From contig NZ_WUTT01000001.1 in the NCBI RefSeq assembly GCF_009902005.1, positions 871,601-935,600 on the forward strand: a stretch of DNA of 64,000 nucleotides, in the 5' to 3' direction. A program made the position numbers and the translations under genes. The notes below the pieces were generated by a model. It worked only from the letters and a program-made list of their open reading frames with translations. It searched no databases and was not told where the DNA came from. Source of the DNA: Halomonas alimentaria (lineage in GTDB: Bacteria > Pseudomonadota > Gammaproteobacteria > Pseudomonadales > Halomonadaceae). Below, piece after piece: positions 8,871 to 17,560 of this stretch (the first letter of the stretch is position 1; every line of letters begins with the position of its first letter).

Positions 8871-9509
8871 CTAGCGGGACGGGTGACCGCCGTGACCGGA
8901 CGCGAGTAGCGCGACTACCTCGTCGTCGCTGACCTGATCGAAGTCGGCGAAGAACCGGCCCACGGAACCGAAGCGCTCGGGCACCTCGCCGCACACTACC
9001 TCGTCGGCCAGCGTCTCCAGGCGTGCCAGGGTGTCCGGTGGGGCCACCCCCAGCGCGGCGACCAGGCGTGCGGGCCCGCGCTGGCGCAATGTGGGCAGTG
9101 CCGCGGCCATGGTCGCCCCGGTGGCGCTGCCGTCGTCCACCACCACCACGATGCGCCCGGCCGGGTCGATCGGGGAGCGCACCGGGGTGTAGCGCCGGCG
9201 GCGCTCCTCGATCAGTTCCCGTTGTCTCCCCACCTCGCGGGCAATCCAGTCGTCGCTGTACTCCCTTGCCGTCTCCTCCAGGTGCACGCTGCCATCCTCG
9301 CTTACCGCGCCGATGGCGTACTCCGGGTTGCCGGGGGCACCGATCTTTCGCACCAGCACCACATCCAGCTCGCCCCCGAGGGTGTCGGCGATGATCCGGC
9401 CCATGGGCACCCCGCCGCGGGGAATGGCCAGCACCAGCGGGTGTCGACCGGCCAGGTGGCCGAGCCTTGTGGCCAGGCGGTGTGCCGCATCGAGTCGATT
9501 TCGGAACAT
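8871..9509 (-). CDS. Phosphoribosyltransferase-domain protein
   Basis: 212-residue soluble protein of the type I phosphoribosyltransferase fold. The PRPP-binding signature VVVVDDGSATGATM is at residues 121-134, and the early loop AIPRGGVPMGRIIAD is present. The hood region is not typical of a named nucleotide-salvage enzyme. Proteins of this uncharacterised group (COG1926-like) occur beside stress or aromatic genes; no substrate can be inferred. GAGAGA before the ATG supports the start. Confidence 0.8.
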   Translation of the reverse strand: MFRNRLDAAHRLATRLGHLAGRHPLVLAIPRGGVPMGRIIADTLGGELDVVLVRKIGAPGNPEYAIGAVSEDGSVHLEETAREYSDDWIAREVGRQRELIEERRRRYTPVRSPIDPAGRIVVVVDDGSATGATMAAALPTLRQRGPARLVAALGVAPPDTLARLETLADEVVCGEVPERFGSVGRFFADFDQVSDDEVVALLASGHGGHPSR

Positions 9510-9678
9510 GGCGAGTCTCTCTCATCGGTTTCCTTCCTTCAGTCTAGAAGACGGGGAGCACGCGCAGACTGCCCCTGGCAGGGCTGGCATCGGTGCACTC
9601 CCGAGGTTGGTGGAGAAGCCGACTCGAAGGGCATGAATAAAAATGGAAGGGTTTTCCGAATCCGTTTTGTTGGGCTAT

Positions 9679-9712
9679 TGTGTACACAGCGAGTCTGCTC
9701 GATTGTATCCAA
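9679..9712. promoter_or_regulatory. Candidate purine-regulon operators before tsx-like gene
   Basis: TGTGTACACA at 9679-9688 is a perfect palindrome, and TTGTATCCAA at 9703-9712 matches the recurrent TTGTATACAA box at 9 of 10 positions. Both lie within 61 bases of the start of the Tsx-like gene. Confidence 0.5.
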
Positions 9713-9739
9713 TAAACACAACAAGCGGAGATCTCTTCC

Positions 9740-10591
9740 ATGCAAGAGCCCACCCCCAAGCGGCGCCTTGGCGCCGTCCTGCTGCTCGGCGGCCTGGTCA
9801 CCGGCAGCGCCCAGGCCGCGACCTGGAGTGACACCTTCCTCGGCTACCGCTACGGCACCCAGTTCACCGAGCCCGGTAATTCACGGGATGTCGAGAAGCA
9901 CGTGTTGCAGTTCACCCATGTGAGCAGCTACTCGCTGGGCCAGAACTTCCTCAACCTGGACCTGCTGCAGTCGGACAGCGCCGACCCGGCCAGCGGCGGA
10001 GATACCGGCGCCACCGAGGCCTACCTGACCTACCGTCACCAGTTGCACCTCGGCAAGCTGACCGGCGAGCCGATGGCGTTCGGACCGGTCAAGGAGGTGG
10101 CGCTGACCGGCGGCTTCGACCTCAACACCAAGAACACCGCGTTTGCGCCCCGCAAGCGCCTGCTGGTGGCGGGGCCCACGCTCAAGTTCGACGTACCCCA
10201 GGGCTTCGTCGACCTCAGCCTCTTCTATGCTCACGAGTGGAACCACTGCGGGGCGGGCTTCTGCGACGTCAACGAGGTCGAGTTCGACCCCTACTACCAG
10301 CTCAACCTGGCCTGGGGGCTGCCCTTCGAGGTCGGCGCCGCGGCGCTCAAGTTCCAGGGGTTCTACAACTACAACGGCGAGAAGGGCGAGGACTATCAGG
10401 GCATCGACACCGAGCCCGAGCAGCTGATGCGCACCTCGCTGATGCTCGATGTGGGCCAGCTGGCCTGGGGCGGGGAGAACCAGTTGTGGGCCGGTGTCGG
10501 CTACGAATACTGGCGCAACAAGTTCGGTAACCACGGCAAGCCCGGCGTGGACACCGACGCACCGACCCTGCAGCTCGAGTGGCACTTCTGA
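9740..10591 (+). CDS. Tsx-like nucleoside-specific outer-membrane channel
   Basis: 283-residue outer-membrane beta-barrel of the Tsx/OmpK family. A signal peptide (residues 1 to about 26, ending GSAQA) precedes alternating strands such as THVSSYSLGQNFLNLDLLQS and GGFDLNTKNTAF, and the chain ends in phenylalanine (QLEWHF), as expected for BAM-assembled porins. Tsx proteins let nucleosides and related compounds cross the outer membrane. Its place as the first gene of the purine island, followed by an NCS2 permease and with candidate operators upstream, suggests uptake of purines or urate-type substrates. GGAG lies before the ATG. Confidence 0.87.
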   Translation: MQEPTPKRRLGAVLLLGGLVTGSAQAATWSDTFLGYRYGTQFTEPGNSRDVEKHVLQFTHVSSYSLGQNFLNLDLLQSDSADPASGGDTGATEAYLTYRHQLHLGKLTGEPMAFGPVKEVALTGGFDLNTKNTAFAPRKRLLVAGPTLKFDVPQGFVDLSLFYAHEWNHCGAGFCDVNEVEFDPYYQLNLAWGLPFEVGAAALKFQGFYNYNGEKGEDYQGIDTEPEQLMRTSLMLDVGQLAWGGENQLWAGVGYEYWRNKFGNHGKPGVDTDAPTLQLEWHF

Positions 10592-10610
10592 TCGCCGTTA
10601 GACGACATTG

Positions 10611-10620
10611 ATGTATACAA
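10611..10620. promoter_or_regulatory. TGTATACA operator before the NCS2 permease
   Basis: ATGTATACAA, with the perfect palindrome TGTATACA at 10612-10619, lies 95 bases before the permease start. It is one of the recurrent boxes in this island. Confidence 0.6.
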
Positions 10621-10714
10621 CTTTGTATTTAATCGACGACAGATTAATGGTCATCGATGTCGACATGCGGTATCCATGGACGACGGACAATAACAGCCCC
10701 CGGATAGCCCCATC

Positions 10715-12133
10715 ATGAAAAACAAGACTCGCAACACCTCGCTGTTCGATTTCGACGGGCGGCCGCCGGTCTACAAGGCCCTGCCCATCTCGTTGCAGCA
10801 CGTGCTGGCGATGATCGCCGGTGTGATCACGCCCCCTATCATCATCGCCGGCGTGGTCGGCTCGACGCCCCAGGAGAAGCTGCTGCTGATCCAGGTGGCG
10901 GTGCTCGCCTCGGGCGTCTGCACCCTGTTCCACCTCTATGGTGTCTGGAAGTTCGGCGCGCGCCTGCCGGCCATCTTCGGCGTCGGCTTCGCCTATGTGC
11001 CGACCCTGATCGCCGTGGGCGGGCAGTTCGGCATCGAGGGGATCCTCGGTGCCCAGCTGATCGGCGGCATCACCATGATGGTGGTCGGCTACTTCATCCA
11101 GTATATCCGCCACCTCTTTCCGCCCATCGTGGCGGGAACCGTGGTGCTAGTGATCGGCCTCTCGCTCTACGACATCGCCATCCGCTACATGGCGGGTAGC
11201 GGCAACGTCAATGCCGAGGGCTTCGGCGACCTGGCGAACTGGATGGTGGGTATCATCACCCTGCTGGCAGTACTCGGCGCCTCCCAGTTCGGTCGCGGCG
11301 TGGTGCGCCTCTCGGCGATCATCGTCGGTATCCTGGTGGGCTACGCGGTGGCCCTGCCGATGGGTATGGTCGACTTCAGTTCGGTGCCCGAGGCGAGCTG
11401 GCTGGCGGTGCCGCGGTTTATGCCTTTCGAGCTGGAGTTCCACTCCGCGGCGATCGTCTCCATGGTGGTGATCTGCGTGATCAACTCGGTGCAGACCATC
11501 GGTGACCTCTCCGCCACCAGCGTGGCGGGCATGAACCGTGAGCTGAAGACCCGCGAGCTCACCGGCGGCCTGCTCGGCAACGGCCTGACTACCGCGGTGA
11601 GTTCGCTGTTCGCGGCGCTGCCCACCTCCACCTTCAGCCAGAACGTCGGCATCGTGGCCATGACCAAGGTGATCAGCCGCTCGGTTCTGGCCATCGCTGG
11701 TGTGTTCATGGTGCTGGCCGGGCTGAGTCCCAAGTTCAGCGCCATCATGACCACCATTCCCTACCCGGTGCTGGGCGGTGCCACCATCACGGTGTTCGGG
11801 ATGATCACCATGACCGGCATCCAGCTGCTCATCAAGGACGAGCTCTCGGCCCGCAACGTGACCATCGTCGGCCTCTCCCTGGCCCTGGCGCTGGGCATCT
11901 CCCAGGTACCGGCGGCCATCGAGCAGTTCCCCGAGATGCTGCAGAACGTCATCGGCGGCGCGCCCATCGTGGTGGCGGCGATCACCTCCTTCGTGCTCAA
12001 CCTGGTGCTGCCGCATCGCTCCCTGGCCGACGAGCGGCGCGAACGCGAGGAGATCGCCCGTGCCGACGCCGAGGCCGCGGGCCAGGGCCCGGATGCCCAG
12101 CCGGTCCCCGGCGGACGAAGCCATCTTTCATGA
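10715..12133 (+). CDS. NCS2-family purine (xanthine/urate) permease
   Basis: 472-residue inner-membrane transporter of the nucleobase-cation symporter 2 family, with about 14 hydrophobic segments. The family signature is in NSVQTIGDLSATSVAG (residues about 254-269), followed by the GNGLTTAVSSLFAALPTSTFSQNVG segment. It resembles XanP/UacT-type xanthine or uric acid carriers more than uracil carriers; the exact purine cannot be fixed. The C-terminal tail is charged and cytoplasmic. The neighbours uraD, uraH and puuD make urate or xanthine the likely cargo. Confidence 0.88.
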   Translation: MKNKTRNTSLFDFDGRPPVYKALPISLQHVLAMIAGVITPPIIIAGVVGSTPQEKLLLIQVAVLASGVCTLFHLYGVWKFGARLPAIFGVGFAYVPTLIAVGGQFGIEGILGAQLIGGITMMVVGYFIQYIRHLFPPIVAGTVVLVIGLSLYDIAIRYMAGSGNVNAEGFGDLANWMVGIITLLAVLGASQFGRGVVRLSAIIVGILVGYAVALPMGMVDFSSVPEASWLAVPRFMPFELEFHSAAIVSMVVICVINSVQTIGDLSATSVAGMNRELKTRELTGGLLGNGLTTAVSSLFAALPTSTFSQNVGIVAMTKVISRSVLAIAGVFMVLAGLSPKFSAIMTTIPYPVLGGATITVFGMITMTGIQLLIKDELSARNVTIVGLSLALALGISQVPAAIEQFPEMLQNVIGGAPIVVAAITSFVLNLVLPHRSLADERREREEIARADAEAAGQGPDAQPVPGGRSHLS

Positions 12134-12144
12134 CCCCAACGACA

Positions 12145-12174
12145 AGCGGGGCGCCGGCTCGCCGGCGCCCCGCT
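12145..12174. terminator. Hairpin between NCS2 permease and uraD
   Basis: A near-perfect 13-base-pair stem (AGCGGGGCGCCGG pairing with CCGGCGCCCCGCT, loop CTCG) sits between the convergent permease and uraD genes, so it can serve both. Confidence 0.75.
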
Positions 12175-12212
12175 CTGGGGTAGATGGGGGCAGTGGCTGC
12201 CCCCTGCTGGCG

Positions 12213-12746
12213 TCACTTCCCGGCGTCGGCCCTGGCCTCCAGACGAAAGCGGGCGATGCGGTTGATCTGCTCCACCGCCGTGCGGCGCTCCTCGGCGGGA
12301 TCGTTCTCCAGGCGTGTCTCGAAGGCGTCGAGGATGGCGTAGCGGTCGCTGCCCTTGACCGCCATCACGAACGGGAAGCCGAACTTCGCCTTGTAGGCGG
12401 CGTTGAGCCGTTCGAAGCGGGCCATCTCCTTCGGGGAGCACTGGTCGAGGCCGGCGCCGGCCTGCTCGCGGGTGGAGTCGTCGGTGAGCTCGCCGGCCAC
12501 CGCTGCCTTGCCGGCGAGATCCGGGTGGGCGCGGATCACCTCCAGCTGGCGCTCGGCGGGGGCGGAAGCGAGCACCTCGCCCATCGCTTCGGCGAGTCCC
12601 TCGGGAGTGTCCTGTGCCACCGTGAGAGCCTTCTCCCAGGTCAGTTCGGCGACCCAGGGAGAGTGCTCATAGATCTCGCCGTAGGCGGCCACGAAGGCGG
12701 CCTTGTCCAGCTGGCTGGGTCGCGGGCTCAGGGTTCTGTCGCTCAT
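12213..12746 (-). CDS. uraD: OHCU decarboxylase UraD
   Basis: 177-residue 2-oxo-4-hydroxy-4-carboxy-5-ureidoimidazoline decarboxylase, which makes S-allantoin in the last of the three urate-to-allantoin steps. The conserved catalytic-region motif IRAHPDLAGK places the key histidine at residue 74; ERFERLN-like helix and FGFPFVMAVKG are further family landmarks. Length is normal for a stand-alone UraD. It is transcribed away from uraH and puuD, which perform the two preceding reactions, across a region with a TGTATACA box. Confidence 0.94.
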   Translation of the reverse strand: MSDRTLSPRPSQLDKAAFVAAYGEIYEHSPWVAELTWEKALTVAQDTPEGLAEAMGEVLASAPAERQLEVIRAHPDLAGKAAVAGELTDDSTREQAGAGLDQCSPKEMARFERLNAAYKAKFGFPFVMAVKGSDRYAILDAFETRLENDPAEERRTAVEQINRIARFRLEARADAGK

Positions 12747-12800
12747 GGTTATGCTCCTTCAGGGGGTGGTCGGTTAGTTCTGGCGAGTGCTTCGAATAAA

Positions 12801-12816
12801 TGTATACAAAAAATGT
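12801..12816. promoter_or_regulatory. TGTATACA operator between uraD and uraH
   Basis: TGTATACA at 12801-12808 followed by AAAAAATGTTTT lies in the divergent uraD/uraH region. The same TATACA-A-rich-ATGT arrangement recurs before puuE and gcl. Confidence 0.6.
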
Positions 12817-12943
12817 TTTGAAATGTACTGCAAAAATGTCTAAAACTGTTTTCAAAGAGTGAGGGTAGCCTCGGGCACCTGCACCGACAAGCGAAACCCG
12901 GTTCCATTACGACAATCCACAACACGACACGAGGAGCACCACC

Positions 12944-13297
12944 ATGGGACGCCTGACCACCCACGTACTCGACACCGCTCAGGGTCGCCCGGGAGAGGGC
13001 ATCCGCATCGAGGTCTATCGCCTGGAGGGCGAGCAGCGCACCCGCCTGAAGGAGGTGGTAACCAACGATGACGGGCGCTGTGACGCGCCGATCCTCGAGG
13101 GCGAGGCGTTCGCTGCCGGCCAGTACGAGCTGGTCTTCCATGCCGGGGACTACCTGCGTGCCCAGGGTGTCGAGGCCGAGGAGCCGCGTTTCCTGGACGT
13201 GATCCCGCTGCGCTTCGGCGTGGCCGATGCCGGCGCGCACTACCATGTGCCGCTGCTGCTCTCGCCCTATGGCTACTCCACCTACCGCGGAAGCTGA
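12944..13297 (+). CDS. uraH: 5-hydroxyisourate hydrolase UraH (transthyretin-like)
   Basis: 117-residue transthyretin-like enzyme that hydrolyses 5-hydroxyisourate to OHCU. The N-terminal [14 protein letters not shown] and the C-terminal YRGS tetrapeptide, hallmarks of the hydrolase as opposed to transthyretin, are both present; H7, the [10 protein letters not shown] histidines and the terminal serine form the expected active site. AGGAG lies before the ATG. It begins the uraH-puuD pair, 52 bases ahead of puuD. Confidence 0.96.
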   Translation: MGRLTTHVLDTAQGRPGEGIRIEVYRLEGEQRTRLKEVVTNDDGRCDAPILEGEAFAAGQYELVFHAGDYLRAQGVEAEEPRFLDVIPLRFGVADAGAHYHVPLLLSPYGYSTYRGS

Positions 13298-13349
13298 GGG
13301 GCTTCCCCCGCCGAGATGCCCATAACAAGACGCTAGACGAGGCCCCCCT

Positions 13350-14555
13350 ATGCAAGCCTATCTGCTGGATTTCGGAAACTTCATGCTGCGCTGGCTGCAC
13401 GTCATCGCGGCCATCGCCTGGATCGGTGAATCCATCTACTTCGTGATGCTGGACAACGGCCTGCGCACGCCCAAGGCCGCCGAGGACCGCGACAAGGGCG
13501 TGTTCGGCGAGATGTGGGCGGTGCACGGCGGCGGCTTCTACCACAACCAGAAGTACGCCACAGCCCCGGCCAAGCTGCCCGAGGACCTGCACTGGTCGTT
13601 CTGGAAGGCCTACACCACCTGGCTGTCGGGCTTTGCGCTGTTCATCCTGCTCTACATGGCCAACCCCAGCTTCTACCTGGTCAACCCCAATGCCAGCTGG
13701 GCGTGGGCCGCCAACATGAGCGGCTGGCAGGCCAACGTGGTGGCGCTGCTGTTCCTGCTCGGCGGCTGGGTGGTCTACAACGAGCTGTGCAAGCGCATCA
13801 GTCCCAACATGACCCGTGATGGCGTGCTCAGCATCGCGGTGGCGGTGATGATGGTGGTGGTCTCCTACCTGAGCACCCAGATCTTCTCCGGCCGCGCGGC
13901 CTTCCTGCTCACCGGTGCGGTGATGGCCACCGCCATGTCGGCCAACGTCTTCTTCTGGATCATCCCGGGGCAGCGCCGAATGGTGAAGGCGATGAAGGCG
14001 GGCGAGGCCCCCAACCCGCTGGACGGCAAGCGCGGCAAGCAGCGCTCGGTGCACAACACCTACTTCACCCTGCCGGTGGTGCTGCTGATGATCAGCAATC
14101 ACTACTCCTTCGCCTACTCCCATGACTACGCCTGGGTGATCATGTCGCTGTTCATCTTCGGTGGTGCACTGATCCGTCAGTTCTTCGTGCTGATGCACGC
14201 TGGCAAGATACAACCCGCCTACCCGGTGGCCGGCACCGCCCTGATCGCCGTGGCATTCTGGGTCGCCATGCCGAGCGTCGGTGGCAACGCCGGCCAGGCC
14301 CAGGCGTCGGTTTCCGTGGGCATGGCCGAGGTGCAGCCAATCATCGAGACTCGATGTGTGGCCTGCCACGCCAGCAAACCTAGTCAACCTGGCTTCAATG
14401 CCCCCCCCGCAGGGCTTGCCTACGATACCCATGAGCAGATCCTGCAGCAGCGAGACAAGATTCGTGAGGTGGTGGCCAGCGGCTATATGCCCCTGGGCAA
14501 CATGACCGGGATGACCGACGAGGAGCGAGAGGCCATCGCCGCGTGGTCGGAATGA
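13350..14555 (+). CDS. puuD: Membrane urate hydroxylase PuuD with cytochrome c domain
   Basis: 401-residue integral-membrane urate oxidase of the PuuD type. It has about eight hydrophobic segments, starting with FMLRWLHVIAAIAWIGESIYF, and a C-terminal cytochrome c domain with CVACH (C336, C339, H340) and a distal MPLGNMTGM methionine loop. PuuD oxidises urate to 5-hydroxyisourate and passes electrons to a cytochrome oxidase, unlike soluble cofactor-free uricase. It follows uraH, whose product acts on its reaction product. A terminator hairpin lies 30 bases after the stop. Confidence 0.95.
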   Translation: MQAYLLDFGNFMLRWLHVIAAIAWIGESIYFVMLDNGLRTPKAAEDRDKGVFGEMWAVHGGGFYHNQKYATAPAKLPEDLHWSFWKAYTTWLSGFALFILLYMANPSFYLVNPNASWAWAANMSGWQANVVALLFLLGGWVVYNELCKRISPNMTRDGVLSIAVAVMMVVVSYLSTQIFSGRAAFLLTGAVMATAMSANVFFWIIPGQRRMVKAMKAGEAPNPLDGKRGKQRSVHNTYFTLPVVLLMISNHYSFAYSHDYAWVIMSLFIFGGALIRQFFVLMHAGKIQPAYPVAGTALIAVAFWVAMPSVGGNAGQAQASVSVGMAEVQPIIETRCVACHASKPSQPGFNAPPAGLAYDTHEQILQQRDKIREVVASGYMPLGNMTGMTDEEREAIAAWSE

Positions 14556-14585
14556 TCCCTGAGTCTCCCGCATGATGACTCCCTT

Positions 14586-14606
14586 GACCCGCCCACGTGG
14601 CGGGTC
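14586..14606 (+). terminator. Terminator after puuD
   Basis: GACCCGCC and GGCGGGTC form a perfect 8-base-pair stem with a 5-base loop, followed by CTCTTGTTT. Confidence 0.75.
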
Positions 14607-14656
14607 CTCTTGTTTCGGGGCTTGTCTCGGGTCGGGGGCATGATTTCATGGGTGTC

Positions 14657-14666
14657 GCGTATACAA
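14657..14666. promoter_or_regulatory. GTATAC box before the first GntR gene
   Basis: GCGTATACAA, 33 bases before the regulator's ATG, matches the recurrent box in its right half and centre. It may also act as a -10 element; autoregulation is inferred. Confidence 0.45.
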
Positions 14667-14698
14667 TGAGGACAGCCAACCACAGGGAGCCAGGCCAC

Positions 14699-15415
14699 AT
14701 GAACCAACGTCAGGAGGTCCCCAGCCGCCGCGGCAAGAACGGCGACGGCGCGGAGCGCCACGAGGCGATCCACCGGGCGATCAGCGATGCCATCATCGAG
14801 CATCGCCTCAAGCCCGGCGCGCGCCTGCGCGAGGATGCCCTGGCGGAGGTGTTCGGGGTCAGCCGCACCGGCATCCGCAAGATCCTCCAGCGCCTGGCGC
14901 TGGAGCAGCTGGTCACCCTCACCCCACGGCGCGGTGCCAGCGTCACCCGGCCCACCGCCGAGGAAGCCCGGGAAGTCTTCGACGCTCGCCAGATGGTCGA
15001 GTGCGGGCTGATGCCCGAGGTGGCAAGGCGTATCGATGCGCAGGGTGCCCAGTCGCTGCGAGAGCTCTCCGCCCGCGAGCAGCAGGCGCTGAGAGAGGAC
15101 GATCACAGCGCGGCGATCCGCCATTCGGCGGACTTCCACACCCGCCTGGCGCGCCTGGCCGGCAATGCCACCCTGGCCGACTTCGTCGAGCGACTCTGCT
15201 TCCGCTCCTCGCTGATCCTGGCGGTCTACGGGATGCCTGGCCACCTGGGGTGCGAGACCCATGACCACGATGCGCTGATCGCTCTGCTGGAGAAGGGCAG
15301 GGGGAACGAGGCCGCTGTGCGGATGGGAGAGCACCTGCGCGCCGTGGAGGCCACCCTGGCGATTGTCGAGGAGGAGCAGGAGACGCCGGACCTGCATCGT
15401 ATCTTCCACGTTTGA
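14699..15415 (+). CDS. GntR-family (FCD) regulator, probable purine-catabolism regulator
   Basis: 238-residue GntR regulator with an N-terminal winged helix (residues about 25-85; recognition region LREDALAEVFGVSRTGIRKIL at 44-63) and a C-terminal FCD ligand domain. I chose the ATG at 14699 (MNQRQEV) with AGGGAG before it; upstream in-frame ATGs would put the start inside a candidate operator. It lies between puuD and puuE, so control of urate catabolism is the natural inference, with an intermediate such as allantoin or urate as effector. Which of the two GntR proteins in the island binds the TGTATACA boxes is not shown by sequence. Confidence 0.85.
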   Translation: MNQRQEVPSRRGKNGDGAERHEAIHRAISDAIIEHRLKPGARLREDALAEVFGVSRTGIRKILQRLALEQLVTLTPRRGASVTRPTAEEAREVFDARQMVECGLMPEVARRIDAQGAQSLRELSAREQQALREDDHSAAIRHSADFHTRLARLAGNATLADFVERLCFRSSLILAVYGMPGHLGCETHDHDALIALLEKGRGNEAAVRMGEHLRAVEATLAIVEEEQETPDLHRIFHV

Positions 15416-15470
15416 CACTCGTGGGCAGCGGCGGGCTTGCGCCGCCGAAGCGGCAGGAGTACATTTCTTG

Positions 15471-15480
15471 TTGTATACAA
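15471..15480. promoter_or_regulatory. Perfect TTGTATACAA operator before puuE
   Basis: A 10-base perfect palindrome 56 bases before the puuE start, followed by AAATGTCTCG. It is the best copy of the island's recurrent box and defines the consensus. Confidence 0.65.
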
Positions 15481-15535
15481 AAATGTCTCGACATTGGTGT
15501 CAGTGTCGTCATCCCAGTAACAACAAGGTGATGGA

Positions 15536-16465
15536 ATGAGCGCTTCCTCCTATCCCCGTGACCTGATCGGCTACGGTCGCACCCCGCCCCACGCCAACTG
15601 GCCCGGCAACGCCCGGATCGCCGTGCAGTTCGTGCTCAACTACGAGGAGGGCGGGGAGAACTGCGTGCTCCATGGGGACGAGGGTTCCGAGCAGTTCCTC
15701 TCGGAGATCATCGGCGCGGCCAGCTACCCGGATCGCCACCTGAGCATGGAGTCGATCTACGAGTACGGGTCCCGGGCGGGGGTGTGGCGCATCCTGCGCG
15801 AGTTCGAGCGCCGCGGCCTGCCGCTTACCGTGTTCGGCGTGGCCATGGCGCTGGAGCGCCACCCCGAGGTGGCCCACGCCTTCAAGGAGCTGGGCCATGA
15901 AATCGCCTGCCACGGCTATCGCTGGATCCACTACCAGGAGGTGCCCGAGCACGTCGAGCGCGAGCACCTGCAGAAGGCGATGGCGATCTTCCAGCGCCTC
16001 TACGGGGAGAAGCCGCTGGGCTGGTACACCGGCCGCGACAGCCCCAACACCCGTCGTCTGGTGCTTGACGAGGGCGGCTTCCTCTACGACAGCGACTACT
16101 ACGGCGACGACCTGCCGTTCTGGACCCGCGAGAAGGACAGCCAGGGTGTCGATCACGACCACCTGGTGGTGCCCTACACCCTGGACACCAACGACATGCG
16201 CTTCGCCGCGCCCCAGGGCTTCAACACCGCCGACCACTTCTTCACCTACCTGCGCGACGCCTTCGACGTGCTCTACGAGGAAGGAGAGGAGTCGCCGAAG
16301 ATGCTCTCCATCGGCATGCACTGCCGCCTGCTGGGACGCCCCGGCCGCTTCCGCGCCCTGCAGCGCTTCCTCGACCATATCGAGGCCCACGACCGGGTCT
16401 GGGTGGCGCGCCGCGTGGATATCGCCCGACACTGGGTGGAGCATCATCCGGCGCCGGGGCGCTGA
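15536..16465 (+). CDS. puuE: Allantoinase PuuE (polysaccharide-deacetylase type)
   Basis: 309-residue cofactor-independent allantoinase of the PuuE type, which opens allantoin to allantoate. It belongs to the NodB/polysaccharide deacetylase fold and not to the amidohydrolase-type AllB. Typical segments are the start YPRDLIGYGRTPPHANWPG, VQFVLNYEEGGENCVLHGD, and EIACHGYRWIHYQ. Length matches the family. The start is supported by AAGGTG before the ATG. The next enzyme, allantoate amidohydrolase, is not found in the window. Confidence 0.95.
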   Translation: MSASSYPRDLIGYGRTPPHANWPGNARIAVQFVLNYEEGGENCVLHGDEGSEQFLSEIIGAASYPDRHLSMESIYEYGSRAGVWRILREFERRGLPLTVFGVAMALERHPEVAHAFKELGHEIACHGYRWIHYQEVPEHVEREHLQKAMAIFQRLYGEKPLGWYTGRDSPNTRRLVLDEGGFLYDSDYYGDDLPFWTREKDSQGVDHDHLVVPYTLDTNDMRFAAPQGFNTADHFFTYLRDAFDVLYEEGEESPKMLSIGMHCRLLGRPGRFRALQRFLDHIEAHDRVWVARRVDIARHWVEHHPAPGR

Positions 16466-16528
16466 GTCATATCACTCGTCCGGATGCGCGGCATTCTGGC
16501 GAACATCTTTGAACTGCCGCTTCCCGAA

Positions 16529-16645
16529 GCGAGAGGCGCCGGGGACAGGTCTGGAGGGGGTCCTATGCCAGGGATGGCATCGGTAGCGCCCAGGGAGGGG
16601 TTCACAGCGCCCCCGAACAGGCCTGTCGCCGGATCAGCCTCGAGC
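16529..16645 (+). repeat. Dispersed intergenic repeat, copy A (left of allE)
   Basis: A 117-base element starting GCGAGAGGCGCCGGGGACAGG and ending GCCTGTCGCCGG...CCTCGAGC. It contains an ATGCCA/TGGCAT hairpin, and its ends can pair (CCGGGGACAGG with CCTGTCGCCGG). It is nearly identical to copy B, which lies inverted on the other side of allE, and similar to copy C at 62852-62969. No open frame is evident. Confidence 0.85.
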
Positions 16646-16695
16646 GATGTCTGCCACGGGCACGGCTTTCGGCCCAAGCCTTTTCAGGACACACC

Positions 16696-17529
16696 ATGAA
16701 CCAACGCACCTACTATGCCCCGCATGGCGGGCATCCGCCCCAGACCCAGCTGCTCTCCGACCGCGCGGTGTTCACCGAGGCCTACGCCTTCATTCCCCGG
16801 GGGGTGATGCGCGACATCGTCACCAGCAATCTGCCGTTCTGGGAGAAGACCCGGTTGTGGGTGCTGGCGCGCCCGCTCTCCGGCTTCGCCGAGACCTTCT
16901 CCCAGTACATCATGGAGGTCTCCCCCGACGGCGGCAGCGAGCGCCCCGAGCCCGACCCCGAGGCCGAGGGGGTGCTCTTCGTGGTGGAGGGCGAGATGAC
17001 CCTGACCCTGGCTGGCGAGCGCCACCGCATGGTGCCCGGCGGCTACGCCTTCCTGCCGCCGGGCAGCAAGTGGCAGCTGCGCAACGAATCCGACGCCCCG
17101 GTGCGCTTCCACTGGGTGCGCAAGGCCTACGAGCGGGTCGCGGGCATCGAGGTGCCGGAGCCCTTCGTGGTCAACGAGAACGATATCGCCCCCAACGAGA
17201 TGCCGGGCACCGAGGGACGCTGGGCGACCACCCGCTTCGTCGACCCCGGGGACGTGCGTCACGACATGCACGTCAATATCGTCACCTTCCAGCCCGGCGC
17301 GGTGATCCCCTTCGACGAGACCCACGTCATGGAGCATGGCCTCTACGTGCTCGAGGGCAAGGCGGTCTACCACCTCAACCAGGAGTGGGTGGAGGTCGAG
17401 GCCGGCGACTTCATGTGGCTGCGCGCCTTCTGTCCCCAGGCCTGCTACGCCGGTGGCCCGGGCCCGTTCCGCTACCTGCTCTACAAGGACGTCAACCGCC
17501 ACGCCGCGCTGCGGCCGGCGATGCGCTGA
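16696..17529 (+). CDS. allE: (S)-ureidoglycine aminohydrolase AllE (bicupin)
   Basis: 277-residue two-cupin enzyme that converts (S)-ureidoglycine to (S)-ureidoglycolate with release of ammonia. The two cupin barrels are recognisable: VLFVVEGEMTLTLAGERH with GGYAFLPPGSKW in the first, and the Mn-binding second barrel with DETHVMEHGLYVLEGKAVYHL. The start MNQRTYYAPHGG is typical of the family. It lies between inverted copies of a 118-base repeat, so it is not tightly packed with puuE or allA although all three share a strand. Confidence 0.93.
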   Translation: MNQRTYYAPHGGHPPQTQLLSDRAVFTEAYAFIPRGVMRDIVTSNLPFWEKTRLWVLARPLSGFAETFSQYIMEVSPDGGSERPEPDPEAEGVLFVVEGEMTLTLAGERHRMVPGGYAFLPPGSKWQLRNESDAPVRFHWVRKAYERVAGIEVPEPFVVNENDIAPNEMPGTEGRWATTRFVDPGDVRHDMHVNIVTFQPGAVIPFDETHVMEHGLYVLEGKAVYHLNQEWVEVEAGDFMWLRAFCPQACYAGGPGPFRYLLYKDVNRHAALRPAMR

Positions 17530-17560
17530 GATAGCGACGCAATCCGAGCATAGAGGTAAC

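Noticed and set aside
7609-9525. A 638-codon minus-strand frame across the GST, phasin and phosphoribosyltransferase genes
   Set aside because: It is antisense to two clear genes and out of frame with the third, with the biased composition typical of GC-rich shadows.
9577-9594. GGCAGGGCTGGCATCGGT as a fourth copy of the dispersed repeat
   Set aside because: The similarity to the repeat core is short and does not extend to either end.
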